Assembly (NCBI RefSeq): GCF_002864045.1
Contig: NZ_PJPV01000044.1
Coordinates: 1 to 64,000 of the forward strand
DNA from: Endozoicomonas acroporae
Lineage (GTDB): Bacteria; Pseudomonadota; Gammaproteobacteria; Pseudomonadales; Endozoicomonadaceae
Length of the DNA: 64,000 nucleotides
Direction of reading: 5' to 3'
The notes beneath the pieces are model-generated. The model was not told the DNA's origin. It did no database searches and saw only the letters and a list, made by a program, of their open reading frames with translations. Below are positions 41,230 to 50,549 of the stretch, piece by piece (the stretch's first letter is position 1; each line of letters begins with the position of its first letter). The translations under genes were made by a program, and so were the position numbers.

Positions 41230-43095
41230 ATGCCGCAGGATACCTTAAAGGACCATGGGGCAGAAAAAAGACTGGTAAATATCCGGATTTGGGTTGCCAT
41301 TGGCTTTATGGTGCTCCTTGCTATGGGGCTGGTTTCCCGCCTCTTCTATCTTCAGGTTGTTCGCTACAATGAGCTGTCCACGCAATCGGATGAGAACCGT
41401 GTACTGGTTCAGCCAATCCCTCCTACCCGTGGCCTGATATACGACACCAATGGCAAGCTTCTTGCCGTTAACAAGCCCAGCCATATATTGTCGATTGTTC
41501 GGGAGCAGACCAAAGATCTTGCTGGTTTACTGGATGATATTGGTCATATTTTGTCTCTGACCGACGGTGAGCTGCAGCGTTTTCATCAACGGGTTAAGCG
41601 ACGCCGACCTTATGAAGCGGTCCCTCTGAAGTTTGATCTTACTGCCGAAGAGATTGCCCGGATTTCGGTGAATCTTTTCCGTTTGCCGGGGGTGGATATC
41701 AATGCTGAACTGATTCGGCAGTACCCCGAAGGAAAGCGTTTTGCCCACAGCATCGGCTATGTAGGCCGAATCAATGATCGGGATTTGAAACGTCTGGACC
41801 CGGCTCTCTACTCCGGGACTCATACCACGGGCAAGATTGGTGTAGAGCGCGCCTATGAGTCGGTACTTCTGGGTAAACCCGGTCATCAGGAGGTAGAGAC
41901 CAATGCCCGTGGCCGGGTATTGCGCGTGTTGAAAAAAGTTAGCCCGCACGCAGGTCAGGATCTTAACCTTTATCTGGACAGTGAGCTGCAAAAGGTGGCT
42001 ATTGATGCAATCAATGGCCGCCGAGGGGCTTTGGTGGCCATGGACCCGAAAACCGGCGGGGTGCTGGCAATGGCCAGCAATCCATCATTTGACCCCAATC
42101 TGTTTGTGACGGGGATTGATAGTAAAACGTTCAATGCGCTCAACAGAGATATCGAGCGACCGTTGTACAATCGGGCATCATTAGGTGAGTACCCACCCGC
42201 CTCCACAGTAAAGCCGGTGATGGGGCTGGCACTGCTGGCGAATGATATCGTCAAACCAGAGGATAGAATTTTTGATAAAGGCTGGTTTCAGCTACCGGGC
42301 AGTGATCACCGTTTTCGTAACTGGAAACGTTCCGGTCATGGCTGGGTTGATTTATCCCGCGCGATATCGGCATCCAATGATACCTATTTCTATATTCAGG
42401 CCGGGAAGCTGGGTATCGATAATCTCCATGATTTTGCTGATCAATTCGGCTTTGGCCACAAAACCGGCATTGATATAAGGGAAGAGCGTCCGGGCCTTTT
42501 GCCCTCCAGTGAGTGGAAACGAGGTGCCTATGGTCAGCCCTGGTATCCGGGTGAAACAGTGATTGCGATCATCGGGCAGGGGTATATGCTGGCAACCCCC
42601 TTGCAGCTGGCAGAGTCAACGGCGCTTATCGCCAACCGTGGCAAGTATGTTCAGCCCCGTCTGGTGAAAGAGGATATTCCTGAAATCCAGGGGGAATTCT
42701 GGGGGGATGACATCACCATTGGCTGGACTCCCGAGGCGGAAGCCAAGAACTGGGAACTCATCATCAAAGCCATGGAAGATGTTGTTCACTCTCCTGGGGG
42801 AACCGCACACTGGCGAATCGGTCGGGGACTCAAGTATCGTATGGCCGGTAAAACCGGGACAGCACAGGTGGTCAGTATTCCCCAGGGAGAGGAGTACGAT
42901 GCTGAGAAGCTAAAAGAGTTCGAGCGGGATCACAGTTTGTTTGTCGCATTTGCACCGGTAGAAGATCCCCTGATTGCCGTTGCTGTTATTCTGGAAAACA
43001 GCAATGGTGCTGCCAATGTCGCCAGAAAGGTTATGGATTCCTACCTGCTGCCAAGATTAACGGCCAACAGCCATCAAGTGAAGGGAGAGAAATAA
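41230..43095 (+). CDS. mrdA: Penicillin-binding protein 2 (elongasome transpeptidase)
   Basis: 621 residues. A short cytoplasmic N terminus and one membrane anchor (VAIGFMVLLAMGLVSRLFYLQ, ~20-42). The pedestal/dimerisation domain follows, with ENRVLVQPIPPTRGLIYDTNGKLLA. The transpeptidase domain has STVK (nucleophilic Ser in YPPASTVKP), SND (ISASNDTYF) and KTG (MAGKTGTAQVV). With RodA and MreBCD it builds side-wall peptidoglycan for rod shape; target of mecillinam. Followed by rodA with a one-base overlap (AATAATGG). Confidence 0.97.
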   Translation: MPQDTLKDHGAEKRLVNIRIWVAIGFMVLLAMGLVSRLFYLQVVRYNELSTQSDENRVLVQPIPPTRGLIYDTNGKLLAVNKPSHILSIVREQTKDLAGLLDDIGHILSLTDGELQRFHQRVKRRRPYEAVPLKFDLTAEEIARISVNLFRLPGVDINAELIRQYPEGKRFAHSIGYVGRINDRDLKRLDPALYSGTHTTGKIGVERAYESVLLGKPGHQEVETNARGRVLRVLKKVSPHAGQDLNLYLDSELQKVAIDAINGRRGALVAMDPKTGGVLAMASNPSFDPNLFVTGIDSKTFNALNRDIERPLYNRASLGEYPPASTVKPVMGLALLANDIVKPEDRIFDKGWFQLPGSDHRFRNWKRSGHGWVDLSRAISASNDTYFYIQAGKLGIDNLHDFADQFGFGHKTGIDIREERPGLLPSSEWKRGAYGQPWYPGETVIAIIGQGYMLATPLQLAESTALIANRGKYVQPRLVKEDIPEIQGEFWGDDITIGWTPEAEAKNWELIIKAMEDVVHSPGGTAHWRIGRGLKYRMAGKTGTAQVVSIPQGEEYDAEKLKEFERDHSLFVAFAPVEDPLIAVAVILENSNGAANVARKVMDSYLLPRLTANSHQVKGEK

Positions 43096-44240
43096 TGGCC
43101 AACCAGGATTTTGTTCGCCAGATCGATCTCCACGGGTTTGGCCGCGGCCCGGGATTGTCCATGCGCTGGCATATTGATTTTATGTTGCTCGGGTTTCTGC
43201 TTTTACTCTGTGGTGCGGGGCTCTTTATCCTTTACAGTGCTACCGGTCGGGATATGTCGGTTGTTATTCGACAGGCAACCTACCTGGGCATCAGTCTGAC
43301 CGGCATGCTGATCGTGGCCCAGATTCCGCCAAGGGTGCTGATGCAGTGGGCCAAGTGGTTTTATGTGGCAGGGGTGCTGCTATTGCTGGCCGTTCTGTTT
43401 ATGGGCGTACAGTCCAAAGGTGCACAACGCTGGATTCAGCTGCCGGGTTTCCGGTTTCAACCATCGGAAGTGATCAAGCTGATTATGCCGATTACCATGG
43501 CAGCTTTTCTGGCCAGGCGTCCACTGCCTCCCTCGTTTAAAGATGTGATTTTCTCACTGATTATTATTGCTGTGCCGGTGGTACTTATTGCCAAACAACC
43601 TGACCTTGGCACGTCTATTTTGATTGGCTCTTCGGGCCTGTTTGTGCTGCTGCTGGCCGGTTTGCGCAAGCGCATGATATTTTCTGCTATCTGTCTTGCG
43701 GTACCAGCGATCTATGTGTTTTGGCAGTTCTTTATGTATGACTATCAGAAGCGGAGAGTGCTGACATTTCTGAACCCTGAAAGTGACCCGTGGGGAGCCG
43801 GTTGGAATATCATCCAGTCCACCATTGCTATTGGTTCCGGTGGGCTTTATGGCAAGGGTTGGTTACAGGGCACGCAATCGCATCTTGATTTTCTGCCAGA
43901 GAGCCATACGGATTTTATCATTGCCGTTCTGGCGGAAGAGTTTGGCCTGATGGGGTGTCTGGTGCTCTTTGCCCTGTATACCCTGATTCTGGGGCGGGGA
44001 CTGTTCATCACCCTGAATGCCGAGACGCTCTTTGGTCGTTTATTGGCAGGTAGTATTACTCTGACGTTTTTCGTGTATATCTTTGTGAATATCGGGATGG
44101 TCAGTGGACTCCTGCCAGTAGTGGGTGTTCCATTACCCATGGTTAGCCGGGGGGGGACTTCTTTGGTGACCCTGCTGGCCGGTTTTGGTTTTCTGATGTC
44201 GATACATACCCATCGCTCTTTTCTGAGGGCTTCCCAATAG
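43095..44240 (+). CDS. mrdB: Rod-shape peptidoglycan polymerase RodA
   Basis: 381 residues with about ten membrane segments, SEDS family. GAQRWIQLPGFRFQPSEVIKLIMPI, KQPDLGTSILI, LNPESDPWGAGWNIIQSTIAIGSGGLYGKGW, LPESHTDFIIAVLAEEFGL (the Asp and Glu around this loop are needed for glycosyl transfer), and GMVSGLLPVVGVPLPMVSRGGTSLV. Polymerises lipid II together with the PBP2 product of the preceding gene. Confidence 0.97.
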   Translation: MANQDFVRQIDLHGFGRGPGLSMRWHIDFMLLGFLLLLCGAGLFILYSATGRDMSVVIRQATYLGISLTGMLIVAQIPPRVLMQWAKWFYVAGVLLLLAVLFMGVQSKGAQRWIQLPGFRFQPSEVIKLIMPITMAAFLARRPLPPSFKDVIFSLIIIAVPVVLIAKQPDLGTSILIGSSGLFVLLLAGLRKRMIFSAICLAVPAIYVFWQFFMYDYQKRRVLTFLNPESDPWGAGWNIIQSTIAIGSGGLYGKGWLQGTQSHLDFLPESHTDFIIAVLAEEFGLMGCLVLFALYTLILGRGLFITLNAETLFGRLLAGSITLTFFVYIFVNIGMVSGLLPVVGVPLPMVSRGGTSLVTLLAGFGFLMSIHTHRSFLRASQ

Positions 44241-44373
44241 ATCTTTACCTTTCTTCCATAGAATTCAAACCCACTGTCGATTAATGTAGAGGCAGGTTGG
44301 GTTATGTATTGTTGTAGTTGTTTTGGTGTTTGTGAGAACCCTGAGTTTGTTATTTTTGAATAGGTACGGATAC

Positions 44374-45444
44374 ATGAAAAATTTTCCCGGGGTATTCCGT
44401 CGAATGTTTCGTGGTGGCCTGCTGATGGCTGCTGTGGTTGCTACACCTGTCACCTGGGCACTAGCCCAGGAAAATCACGACAGTGACTATCTGGGCAGGC
44501 AGGATGTTGATGCTTTTATTGATGAGCTGGTAACTCAACACCGTTTTTCCAGGACAGAGCTTGAGGATATTCTGTCCGGGGCGGAGCGTTCCGAGCGGGC
44601 ACTGGAGCTGATCAGCCGTCCGGCAGAAGGGACTCTGGAGTGGAAAGACTATCGCAAGATATTTATCACGCCAGAAAGAATAGCGAAGGGTGTCAGCTTC
44701 TGGGAAGAAAATGCCGAAACCCTGGCCCGTGTTGAACAGGAGTTGGGGGTGCCAGCCAATATTATTGTGGCGATTATTGGTGTAGAAACCTATTACGGTC
44801 GGCAGACCGGTGGCTTTAAAGTGCTGGATGCGCTCACGACGCTGGGCTTTGACTTTCCCCGAAGAGGTGAGTTTTTTCGCAAAGAGCTGAAAAATTTTCT
44901 GCTGCTCGCCCGTGAACAGAATCTGGACGTTGATGAACTGACCGGGTCCTATGCCGGAGCCATGGGCATTCCACAATTCATGCCGTCCAGCTACCGTGCC
45001 TATGCGGTTGATTATACCGGCGATCAGCAGGCAAATATCTGGCTAAGCGATGAAGATGCCATCGCCAGTGTTGCCAACTATCTGCAAAAACACGGTTGGA
45101 AATACGGCAGTGGTGTGGCAGTTCAGGCAAAGGTTTCAGGCGTTAAGCATGAGCAGATCGTCTCTTCAGGATTGAAACCGGACAAAAAACTGAGTCTTGT
45201 GCAAAAAGCCGGGTGGGCTGTGCCGAAAATGGTACCGAAATCCTCTAAAGTTCTGGCAATGAAACATGAAGGCAGTGCTGGCGCGGAGTATTGGGTCGGA
45301 CTGCATAATTTTTATGTTATTACCCGCTACAACCGTAGCCAGATGTATGCCCTTGCCGTTTATCAGTTGTCCAGAGAAGTGAAGGACAGTTATAAACGGT
45401 CTCTGGCATTGCAAAAGCAGGTTGCGAAAGGTAAACAGGGGTGA
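44374..45444 (+). CDS. mltB: Membrane-bound lytic transglycosylase B
   Basis: 356 residues from MKNFPGVFRRMFRGG; signal peptide of about 34 residues ending TWALAQ, without a clear lipobox, so it may be soluble or anchored rather than a lipoprotein. SLT family 3: GVPANIIVAIIGVETYYGRQTGGFKVLDALTTLGFDFPRR (catalytic Glu in GVETYYG), AGAMGIPQFMPSSYRAYAVD, and FYVITRYNRSQMYALAVYQLS. It cleaves peptidoglycan glycan strands to 1,6-anhydro ends. A MITE-like repeat starts 12 bases after its stop. Confidence 0.95.
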   Translation: MKNFPGVFRRMFRGGLLMAAVVATPVTWALAQENHDSDYLGRQDVDAFIDELVTQHRFSRTELEDILSGAERSERALELISRPAEGTLEWKDYRKIFITPERIAKGVSFWEENAETLARVEQELGVPANIIVAIIGVETYYGRQTGGFKVLDALTTLGFDFPRRGEFFRKELKNFLLLAREQNLDVDELTGSYAGAMGIPQFMPSSYRAYAVDYTGDQQANIWLSDEDAIASVANYLQKHGWKYGSGVAVQAKVSGVKHEQIVSSGLKPDKKLSLVQKAGWAVPKMVPKSSKVLAMKHEGSAGAEYWVGLHNFYVITRYNRSQMYALAVYQLSREVKDSYKRSLALQKQVAKGKQG

Positions 45445-45456
45445 TGGTTTTCCCTG

Positions 45457-45678
45457 GGAGGCTGACCGAGAATAGCGCCCGTCTAGGCGACCCCGTAGCG
45501 AGGATGGCAGAAAATTGAGGATAAAAATTCGGTTTTGTGAGGTGAATAGCGGGGCTATTTGCCGAACAAAAGCGGATTTTTAGACCAATTTTCTGCCACC
45601 GCACGACTGCATGGATGCAGGAGCTAGAGCAACGCAGGAGCAGTTGCCGTTAGGGCAGTCTATTCTCGGTCAGCCTCC
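45457..45678. repeat. MITE-like element, copy 2 (about 222 bp, inverted)
   Basis: Same terminal repeats as 18978-19155 (GGAGGCTGACCGAGAATAG, 45457-45475, and its complement 45660-45678). It matches the reverse complement of copy 1 nearly base for base over its first ~140 bases and its last 20. It carries an extra ~47 bases (about 45602-45650) absent from copy 1. No protein is encoded. Confidence 0.88.
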
Positions 45679-45697
45679 TAGTTTGCTGATCTTTGCT

Positions 45698-45723
45698 GAA
45701 GGCTCACTGTAAGGTGAGCCTTC
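45698..45723. terminator. Perfect 10-bp hairpin downstream of mltB and the repeat
   Basis: GAAGGCTCAC (45698-45707) pairs with GTGAGCCTTC (45714-45723), 6-base loop. No T-run follows; it could act as an mltB terminator or an mRNA-stabilising structure. Confidence 0.45.
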
Positions 45724-45836
45724 GGCGGCTTCCCGGTTGATTGATAACGAACCCTCAGGAATATTATTTGTTAACGTTGAAAAGTGTGTTTGATCAAATG
45801 GGACGATCTGGAGCCGGTCTCTCAGGCCTGGTATCA

Positions 45837-46730
45837 ATGAAGAAAATCGTGGGAATTAACACCCGGGGGTTCCGGCTGGTGCCGGCCGTCATGCTATCAG
45901 CCCTGGTTGGCTGTAGCAGTAGTCCACAGGTTCAGGATGGCCCACCGGCGGATTCCGTTGATATCAGTACCATTCCCGATGCAGTCCCATCGCCGATACA
46001 GGTCCCTGTTAAAAATACACCCTATACCCTGGGTGGGATTCACTATCAGCCGATGGCCTCTGCCAATGGTTATGCAGAAAAGGGCGAGGCTTCATGGTAT
46101 GGCACCAAGTTTCATGGGAAGCAGACGGCCAACGGTGAAATCTATGATATGTTCAAGATGACGGCGGCCCATAAAACATTGCCATTGCCCTCCTATGTCA
46201 AGGTCACTAATCTGGAGAATGGTCAGTCGGTGGTGGTGCGGGTCAATGACCGTGGGCCATTTCATGGTGACCGACTGATCGATCTTTCTTATGTTGCGGC
46301 AAAAAAGCTGGGGTTTGCTGATTCAGGGCTGGCGAATGTGGCAATAGAAGGCATTGACCCGGAGATCTTTGCCCGTTCTCCCGCCCATGAACGGGATGGA
46401 GAGTTGCTCTACCTGCAACTGGCCGCCTTTAAAAACTACCATAATGCGCAGCTATTACGTCGGGATCTCTTTTCCCGGGCGGGAGTCCAGGCGAAAGTGG
46501 TCAAGGGGGATGCACCAGAACCGCTGTATCGGGTGAGGATTGGTCCGGTGGAAAGTCCTGATCATCTGGAGGAGTTGCTGGAGGGGTTAAGCTCTGCTGA
46601 GTTTGCGTCGCCCTATCTTGTGTATGAAAAGCCTGTCGATGAAAAGTCCATGGGTGATGCGGGAACTTCCGAAAAGATGGTGACTGAAGTAGAGGCAGAA
46701 CAGTCTGAAAAGGTCGTCAAAGCCCCATAA
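45837..46730 (+). CDS. rlpA: Septal-ring lytic transglycosylase RlpA (lipoprotein)
   Basis: 297 residues from MKKIVGINTRGFRLV; earlier in-frame starts (45741, 45798) lack ribosome sites. Lipoprotein signal with lipobox ALVGC near residue 23. Double-psi beta barrel: KGEASWYGTKFHGKQTANGEIYDMFKMTAAHKTLPLPSYVKVTNLENGQSVVVRVNDRGPFHGDRLIDLSYVAAKKLGF, with catalytic Glu (GEASWYG) and Asp (NDRGP), then a C-terminal SPOR domain (LLYLQLAAFKNYHNAQLLRRDL ... YRVRIGPVES) that binds denuded septal glycan. Cuts denuded strands. Confidence 0.94.
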   Translation: MKKIVGINTRGFRLVPAVMLSALVGCSSSPQVQDGPPADSVDISTIPDAVPSPIQVPVKNTPYTLGGIHYQPMASANGYAEKGEASWYGTKFHGKQTANGEIYDMFKMTAAHKTLPLPSYVKVTNLENGQSVVVRVNDRGPFHGDRLIDLSYVAAKKLGFADSGLANVAIEGIDPEIFARSPAHERDGELLYLQLAAFKNYHNAQLLRRDLFSRAGVQAKVVKGDAPEPLYRVRIGPVESPDHLEELLEGLSSAEFASPYLVYEKPVDEKSMGDAGTSEKMVTEVEAEQSEKVVKAP

Positions 46731-46765
46731 GATTCGGGCTATGGATAGGATGGATTAACTCTGTC

Positions 46766-47173
46766 CTATTCTCTATCAACCAGTATTTTCAGCATGCCTT
46801 TGATTTCGGCCAGTTCATCTTCTACACGGGTCAGACGGTCTTCAACGCCGGTTAACCTGCCTGAAACACCGATCAATTTCCCTTCTACCCCCGTCAGGCG
46901 ACCTTCAAAATCCGTCAGATGTTCATCGGTTTGAGTCTGCCACTGTTCCATACTGTTGATGCGCTGAATCAGAGCTTTCATCAGTTCTTCAACATTGATC
47001 AGGCGCTCATTCATCCCGCTGCTCTGGCGGGTGAGTTCAAAGACCGTTTGTCGTATGGTGACAATGTCTTCGCTCATTTCCGTCAGTTTGGCGTTCTCTT
47101 TTGCTGCTGCCCGAGCTTTGGGTTCATTGATACCGAGCTCAATCAGACACTCGTACAGGTCTTCATTTAACAT
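46766..47173 (-). CDS. Coiled-coil protein with heptad repeats, ~135 aa
   Basis: Start MLNEDLYECLIELGINEPKA chosen because GGGAGTG precedes it; the frame is open much further upstream (to 47407) but that part looks non-coding. The N terminus is a compact helical module (LYECLIELGINEPKARAAA). From residue ~60 on it is a continuous coiled coil with imperfect 7-residue repeats (RLTGVEG, KLIGVSG, RLTGVED, RLTRVED, ELAEIKG). No membrane segment. The architecture recalls DUF1640-like or tail-fibre coiled coils; function unknown. Confidence 0.65.
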   Translation of the reverse strand: MLNEDLYECLIELGINEPKARAAAKENAKLTEMSEDIVTIRQTVFELTRQSSGMNERLINVEELMKALIQRINSMEQWQTQTDEHLTDFEGRLTGVEGKLIGVSGRLTGVEDRLTRVEDELAEIKGMLKILVDRE

Positions 47174-47440
47174 TGTGTCACTCCCACTGTCCCATGTTTT
47201 ATCAATCATAGAGTTATTGATTACTGTTACGGTTGAAAGGCATTGCTGGCTCATAGTCGTGTATTCACAGGTAAAAATAGAGGGCGTTTGGCAACCTTGC
47301 CCGAATAATTTATTGTCACCGTCAGGCCTTGGGGCGCAGCGTTTGTAGTGTTTTTTTAGCTGCCCTGCTTTCCGTAAGGTCAGGTTTTTCAGTGCTTTGG
47401 GGTACAATCATGGTTATAGATTTCTTTGCTATTAATCCTG

Positions 47441-47908
47441 ATGAAAATTGTTAATTTGCAAGACCTGCCCTCATGCATCGAAACGGTTGCGCGTTGGCAT
47501 TACAGGGAGTGGGGGGCTTTATACCCCGGGAGTGATTTGAGTGACTTTCGGGAGGATATGGAAGCTTCTTTGCTGACCGACCTGATCCCGCAAACCTGGG
47601 TGCTTGCAGAGGGAGTGCGTGTCTGGGGATCAGTCAGCATTCTCAAAGAGGATCTGCCAAACTATCCGGAGTTTTCACCATGGCTGGCCAATGTCTATGT
47701 GGAACCATCGAAGCGGGGGCATGGCTATGGTCAGCAGCTGGTAAAGGTGGCAATGGGATATGCACGGCAGCAGAACCTGGGTCCGCTATTCCTGTATACT
47801 CCGGATCAAGTGAACTTTTATGAGCAGTTGGGTTGGTGTACTTTTCATGAGGATATCTATCATGGGAAAACAATATTCCTTATGACTAATATGCCTGCTC
47901 GCGTCTGA
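47441..47908 (+). CDS. GNAT-family N-acetyltransferase
   Basis: 155 residues from MKIVNLQDLPSC. GNAT fold with the acetyl-CoA site WLANVYVEPSKRGHGYGQQLVKVAMGYARQQ (pattern RGxGYG), preceded by the strand EGVRVWGSVSILKEDL and followed by LGPLFLYTPDQVNFYEQLGWCTFHE. The acceptor substrate cannot be read from sequence. It stands alone between the coiled-coil gene (divergent) and dacA. Confidence 0.85.
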   Translation: MKIVNLQDLPSCIETVARWHYREWGALYPGSDLSDFREDMEASLLTDLIPQTWVLAEGVRVWGSVSILKEDLPNYPEFSPWLANVYVEPSKRGHGYGQQLVKVAMGYARQQNLGPLFLYTPDQVNFYEQLGWCTFHEDIYHGKTIFLMTNMPARV

Positions 47909-47997
47909 CTTGACGGAAGATCTGCTGTGTCAATCGATGAATTGTTATCAGTTGTTGTAAGTTGCAGTTAACCTCTAAAGACTTGAACATTATAATG

Positions 47998-49242
47998 ATG
48001 AAAATCCATATACTCAGAGCATTTACCTGCATGGGCAAAAGAATTTTATCTTCCCTTTATAAGCTGGTGGCCCCCCACTGGCTGAGAGCGTTGGCCATGA
48101 CTGGTCTTGTTTTTGCCGGCCAGGCCAGTGCTTATGGACAGATTCCTTCACCACCGGAAGTGTCCCTGAAAAGCTACATTCTGATGGACGCCGCCAGCGG
48201 TGAAGTGCTGGCCTCACAGAATCCCGATGAGCCCATGCATCCGGCCAGCCTGACCAAGATGATGACCGCGTATCTGGCTGAAATGGAAATGGCTGCGGGC
48301 AACATCCACCGTGATGACCAGGTGCTGGTCAGTGAAAAAGCATGGAGCCTGGGCGGTTCCACTATGTTTATTGAAGTTGGGGAACGGGTAACGGTTGAAG
48401 ATTTGCTGAAAGGTATCATTATCGTTTCCGGTAATGATGCCAGCGTTGCGGTTGCTGAGCACATCGCTGGCAGCGAGGGAGCCTTTGCCCAGTTGATGAC
48501 CAGTACCGCCCAGCGGCTTGGCATGAACAACACGCTGTTCCAGAATGCTTCCGGCTGGCCAATAGATGACCATTACTCGACCGCCCGTGACCTGGCCATT
48601 CTTGGCAAGCATATCGTTCAGGACTATCCGGAATATTACGGCTGGTATGCTGAGAAGTATTTTCAGTACGGCGTTGATAAAAAAACCGGTAAACCCCTGC
48701 GTCGTCAGGCAAACCGTAACCGTCTGCTCTGGACCAACCCCTATGTGGATGGTCTGAAGACCGGGCATATTGAAGACACCGGCTACCATCTGGCAGTAAC
48801 CTCCCAGCGTGATGACCGCCGTCTGGTTGCGGTGCTGCTGGGCTCCGCCAGTGAGAAGCAGCGTGCGGATGATGCCCAGAAACTACTGACCTATGGCTTC
48901 CGCTTCTTTGAAAATGTGGACGTGAAAAAAAGTGGCGAGTCTCTGCAAACCGTTAAGGTCTGGAAAGGGGACATCAGTGAAATTACTGCGGGTATTACCG
49001 AAGACCTGATTGTCACTGTGCCCAGGGGAACGGGTAAGAACCTGACCGCCTCTCTGAAGATCGACCCAAAGCTGGAAGCACCCATCAAGAAAGGTCAGAC
49101 CATCGGTTCAGTGAACGTTATGCTGGAAGATGAACTGGTTCGTGAGGTGCCGCTGATTGCTCAGCAGGCTGTTGAGCCGGGAGGTTTCTTCAAGCGTATC
49201 TGGGATAGTATTGTCTTGTTCTTTACCGGGCTGTTTGCATAA
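47998..49242 (+). CDS. dacA: D-alanyl-D-alanine carboxypeptidase (PBP5/6 type)
   Basis: About 414 residues from MKIHILRAFTCMGK (ATG 47995 directly precedes). Signal peptide ending around GQASA. Penicillin-binding motifs: SLTK (HPASLTKMMTAY, nucleophilic Ser), SGN (IIIVSGNDASVAVAEH), and KTG (YVDGLKTGHIEDTGY). The C-terminal beta domain and an amphipathic tail (FFKRIWDSIVLFFTGLF) anchor it to the inner membrane. Trims the terminal D-Ala of stem peptides. Ends with a strong hairpin at 49264-49300. Confidence 0.96.
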   Translation: MKIHILRAFTCMGKRILSSLYKLVAPHWLRALAMTGLVFAGQASAYGQIPSPPEVSLKSYILMDAASGEVLASQNPDEPMHPASLTKMMTAYLAEMEMAAGNIHRDDQVLVSEKAWSLGGSTMFIEVGERVTVEDLLKGIIIVSGNDASVAVAEHIAGSEGAFAQLMTSTAQRLGMNNTLFQNASGWPIDDHYSTARDLAILGKHIVQDYPEYYGWYAEKYFQYGVDKKTGKPLRRQANRNRLLWTNPYVDGLKTGHIEDTGYHLAVTSQRDDRRLVAVLLGSASEKQRADDAQKLLTYGFRFFENVDVKKSGESLQTVKVWKGDISEITAGITEDLIVTVPRGTGKNLTASLKIDPKLEAPIKKGQTIGSVNVMLEDELVREVPLIAQQAVEPGGFFKRIWDSIVLFFTGLFA

Positions 49243-49263
49243 CCCGGGTTAAAGATAAGCGTG

Positions 49264-49300
49264 AAAAGCGCTGTATTCCCGGCCAGGGTGCAGCGCTTTT
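49264..49300 (+). terminator. Rho-independent terminator of dacA
   Basis: AAAAGCGCTG (49264-49273) pairs perfectly with CAGCGCTTTT (49291-49300) around a 17-base loop; T-rich end. Confidence 0.75.
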
Positions 49301-49306
49301 ACTGTT

Positions 49307-49471
49307 TAAGTAGTTGGCCAAATGGAATCGTATATTTCTGGCTAAGTGGGCAGTTACTATGCAAGGCGCAACGTAGGGAGCATAGCCGTAGCTATGTGAC
49401 CGGAGTTGCAACGCCGCAGAGTGACTGACAACTTAGTCAGAAATATATGATTTCATTTGGTTAACTACTTA
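49307..49471. repeat. TAAGTAGTT palindromic element, full copy (165 bp)
   Basis: Two inverted arms of about 48 bases (49307-49354 and 49424-49471), starting TAAGTAGTTGGCCAAATGG and TAAGTAGTTAACCAAATGA when each is read inward, with about ten differences. The centre contains a further palindrome, GCATAGCCGTAGCTATG. It has no ORF and fills the dacA-ybeD spacer. One arm recurs alone at 57494-57541 and a collapsed form at 54455-54480. Confidence 0.88.
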
Positions 49472-49512
49472 TAGTCCGACGTACAGTCCGACAATGATGT
49501 AGGTAGATGGTT

Positions 49513-49779
49513 ATGAATGAGCCACAGGCCCCGAAAATTGAATTTCCCTGTGATTACCCTATTCGTATCGTAGGGCACTCCGCTCCCGATTATAAAGATT
49601 TTGTGCTGCGGGTGGTGGCCAAACACGCACCGGACTTTGATGGCCATGCCAAAATGAAAACCAGCCGAAATGGCAAGTACATGTCAGTGACCGTGGTTAT
49701 TCATGCCACTGGCGAACCCCAACTGCAGGCGCTCTTTGAAGATTTGAAAGCCAGTGGCCGTATTCAGATGGTTTTGTAA
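49513..49779 (+). CDS. ybeD: DUF493 family protein YbeD
   Basis: 88 residues from [13 protein letters not shown]; an ATG two codons upstream is possible. [32 protein letters not shown] and [34 protein letters not shown] are the DUF493 signature (ferredoxin-like fold). Function is not firmly known; it is regularly placed between dacA and lipB, as here. The stop overlaps the lipB start (TAATG). Confidence 0.93.
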   Translation: MNEPQAPKIEFPCDYPIRIVGHSAPDYKDFVLRVVAKHAPDFDGHAKMKTSRNGKYMSVTVVIHATGEPQLQALFEDLKASGRIQMVL

Positions 49780-50501
49780 TGGACAGGGCTTTGATGGCTG
49801 AAAGCACCCAACAGTCTGACGGTATTGAAAATGACCTGATCGTTCGTCATCTCGGGCGAAGAAATTACGAGCCTGTCTGGCAGGCTATGAAAGCCTTTAC
49901 TGCCAATAGGGATGATCAGACCCGGGATGAATTCTGGGTGGTGGAACATCCCCCGGTTTTCACCCAGGGGCAGGCTGGCAAGCCGGAACATGTTCTTTTC
50001 CCGGGAGATATCCCGGTTATTCAGGTGGATCGTGGTGGCCAGGTTACCTATCATGGCCCGGGACAGCTGGTGTTTTACTTCCTGATGGATGTGCGCCGGA
50101 AGAAGAGTGGTCCAAGGGCTGTGGTTTCTGCATTGGAAAGTGCCGTCATTGCAATGCTGGCCAGTTATGGTTTAGAGGCACAGAACAGGCCGGATGCGCC
50201 GGGTGTTTATGTCAATGGTGCCAAGATTGCATCCCTTGGGCTCCGCTTTCGTAAGATGTGTTCTTACCACGGTTTAAGCCTGAACGTCGATATGGATCTG
50301 GAACCGTTTAACCGTATTAATCCCTGTGGTTATCCCGGGCTTAATGTGGTGGATATGGCATCGCTGCTGGGAAATGTCGATATGGAGGAAGTGAGTCGGC
50401 GTTTACTGGTATGCTTTCAGAAAGCACTCAGCTACATCAATATTGATGAAAGAACGGCGATTGATGAGCTGTTGACGACAGATAGCGGAGATAACGATTA
50501 A
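49779..50501 (+). CDS. lipB: Lipoyl(octanoyl) transferase
   Basis: 240 residues. [98 protein letters not shown]. The catalytic pair is the Lys in GAKIAS and the Cys in INPCGYP. Moves octanoyl groups from ACP to lipoyl domains. An in-frame ATG at 49794 is an alternative start. Upstream of lipA by 48 bases. Confidence 0.96.
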   Translation: MDRALMAESTQQSDGIENDLIVRHLGRRNYEPVWQAMKAFTANRDDQTRDEFWVVEHPPVFTQGQAGKPEHVLFPGDIPVIQVDRGGQVTYHGPGQLVFYFLMDVRRKKSGPRAVVSALESAVIAMLASYGLEAQNRPDAPGVYVNGAKIASLGLRFRKMCSYHGLSLNVDMDLEPFNRINPCGYPGLNVVDMASLLGNVDMEEVSRRLLVCFQKALSYINIDERTAIDELLTTDSGDND

Positions 50502-50549
50502 GCCGTTTACCAGTCCAGTTAGCAGTAATCCAAAAAAACAGGGGGAGGC

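Noticed and set aside
47174..47407. Upstream extension of the coiled-coil protein to 47407
   Set aside because: Cys/Pro/Arg-rich leader without family look; the internal ATG 47173 has a good GGGAG ribosome site.
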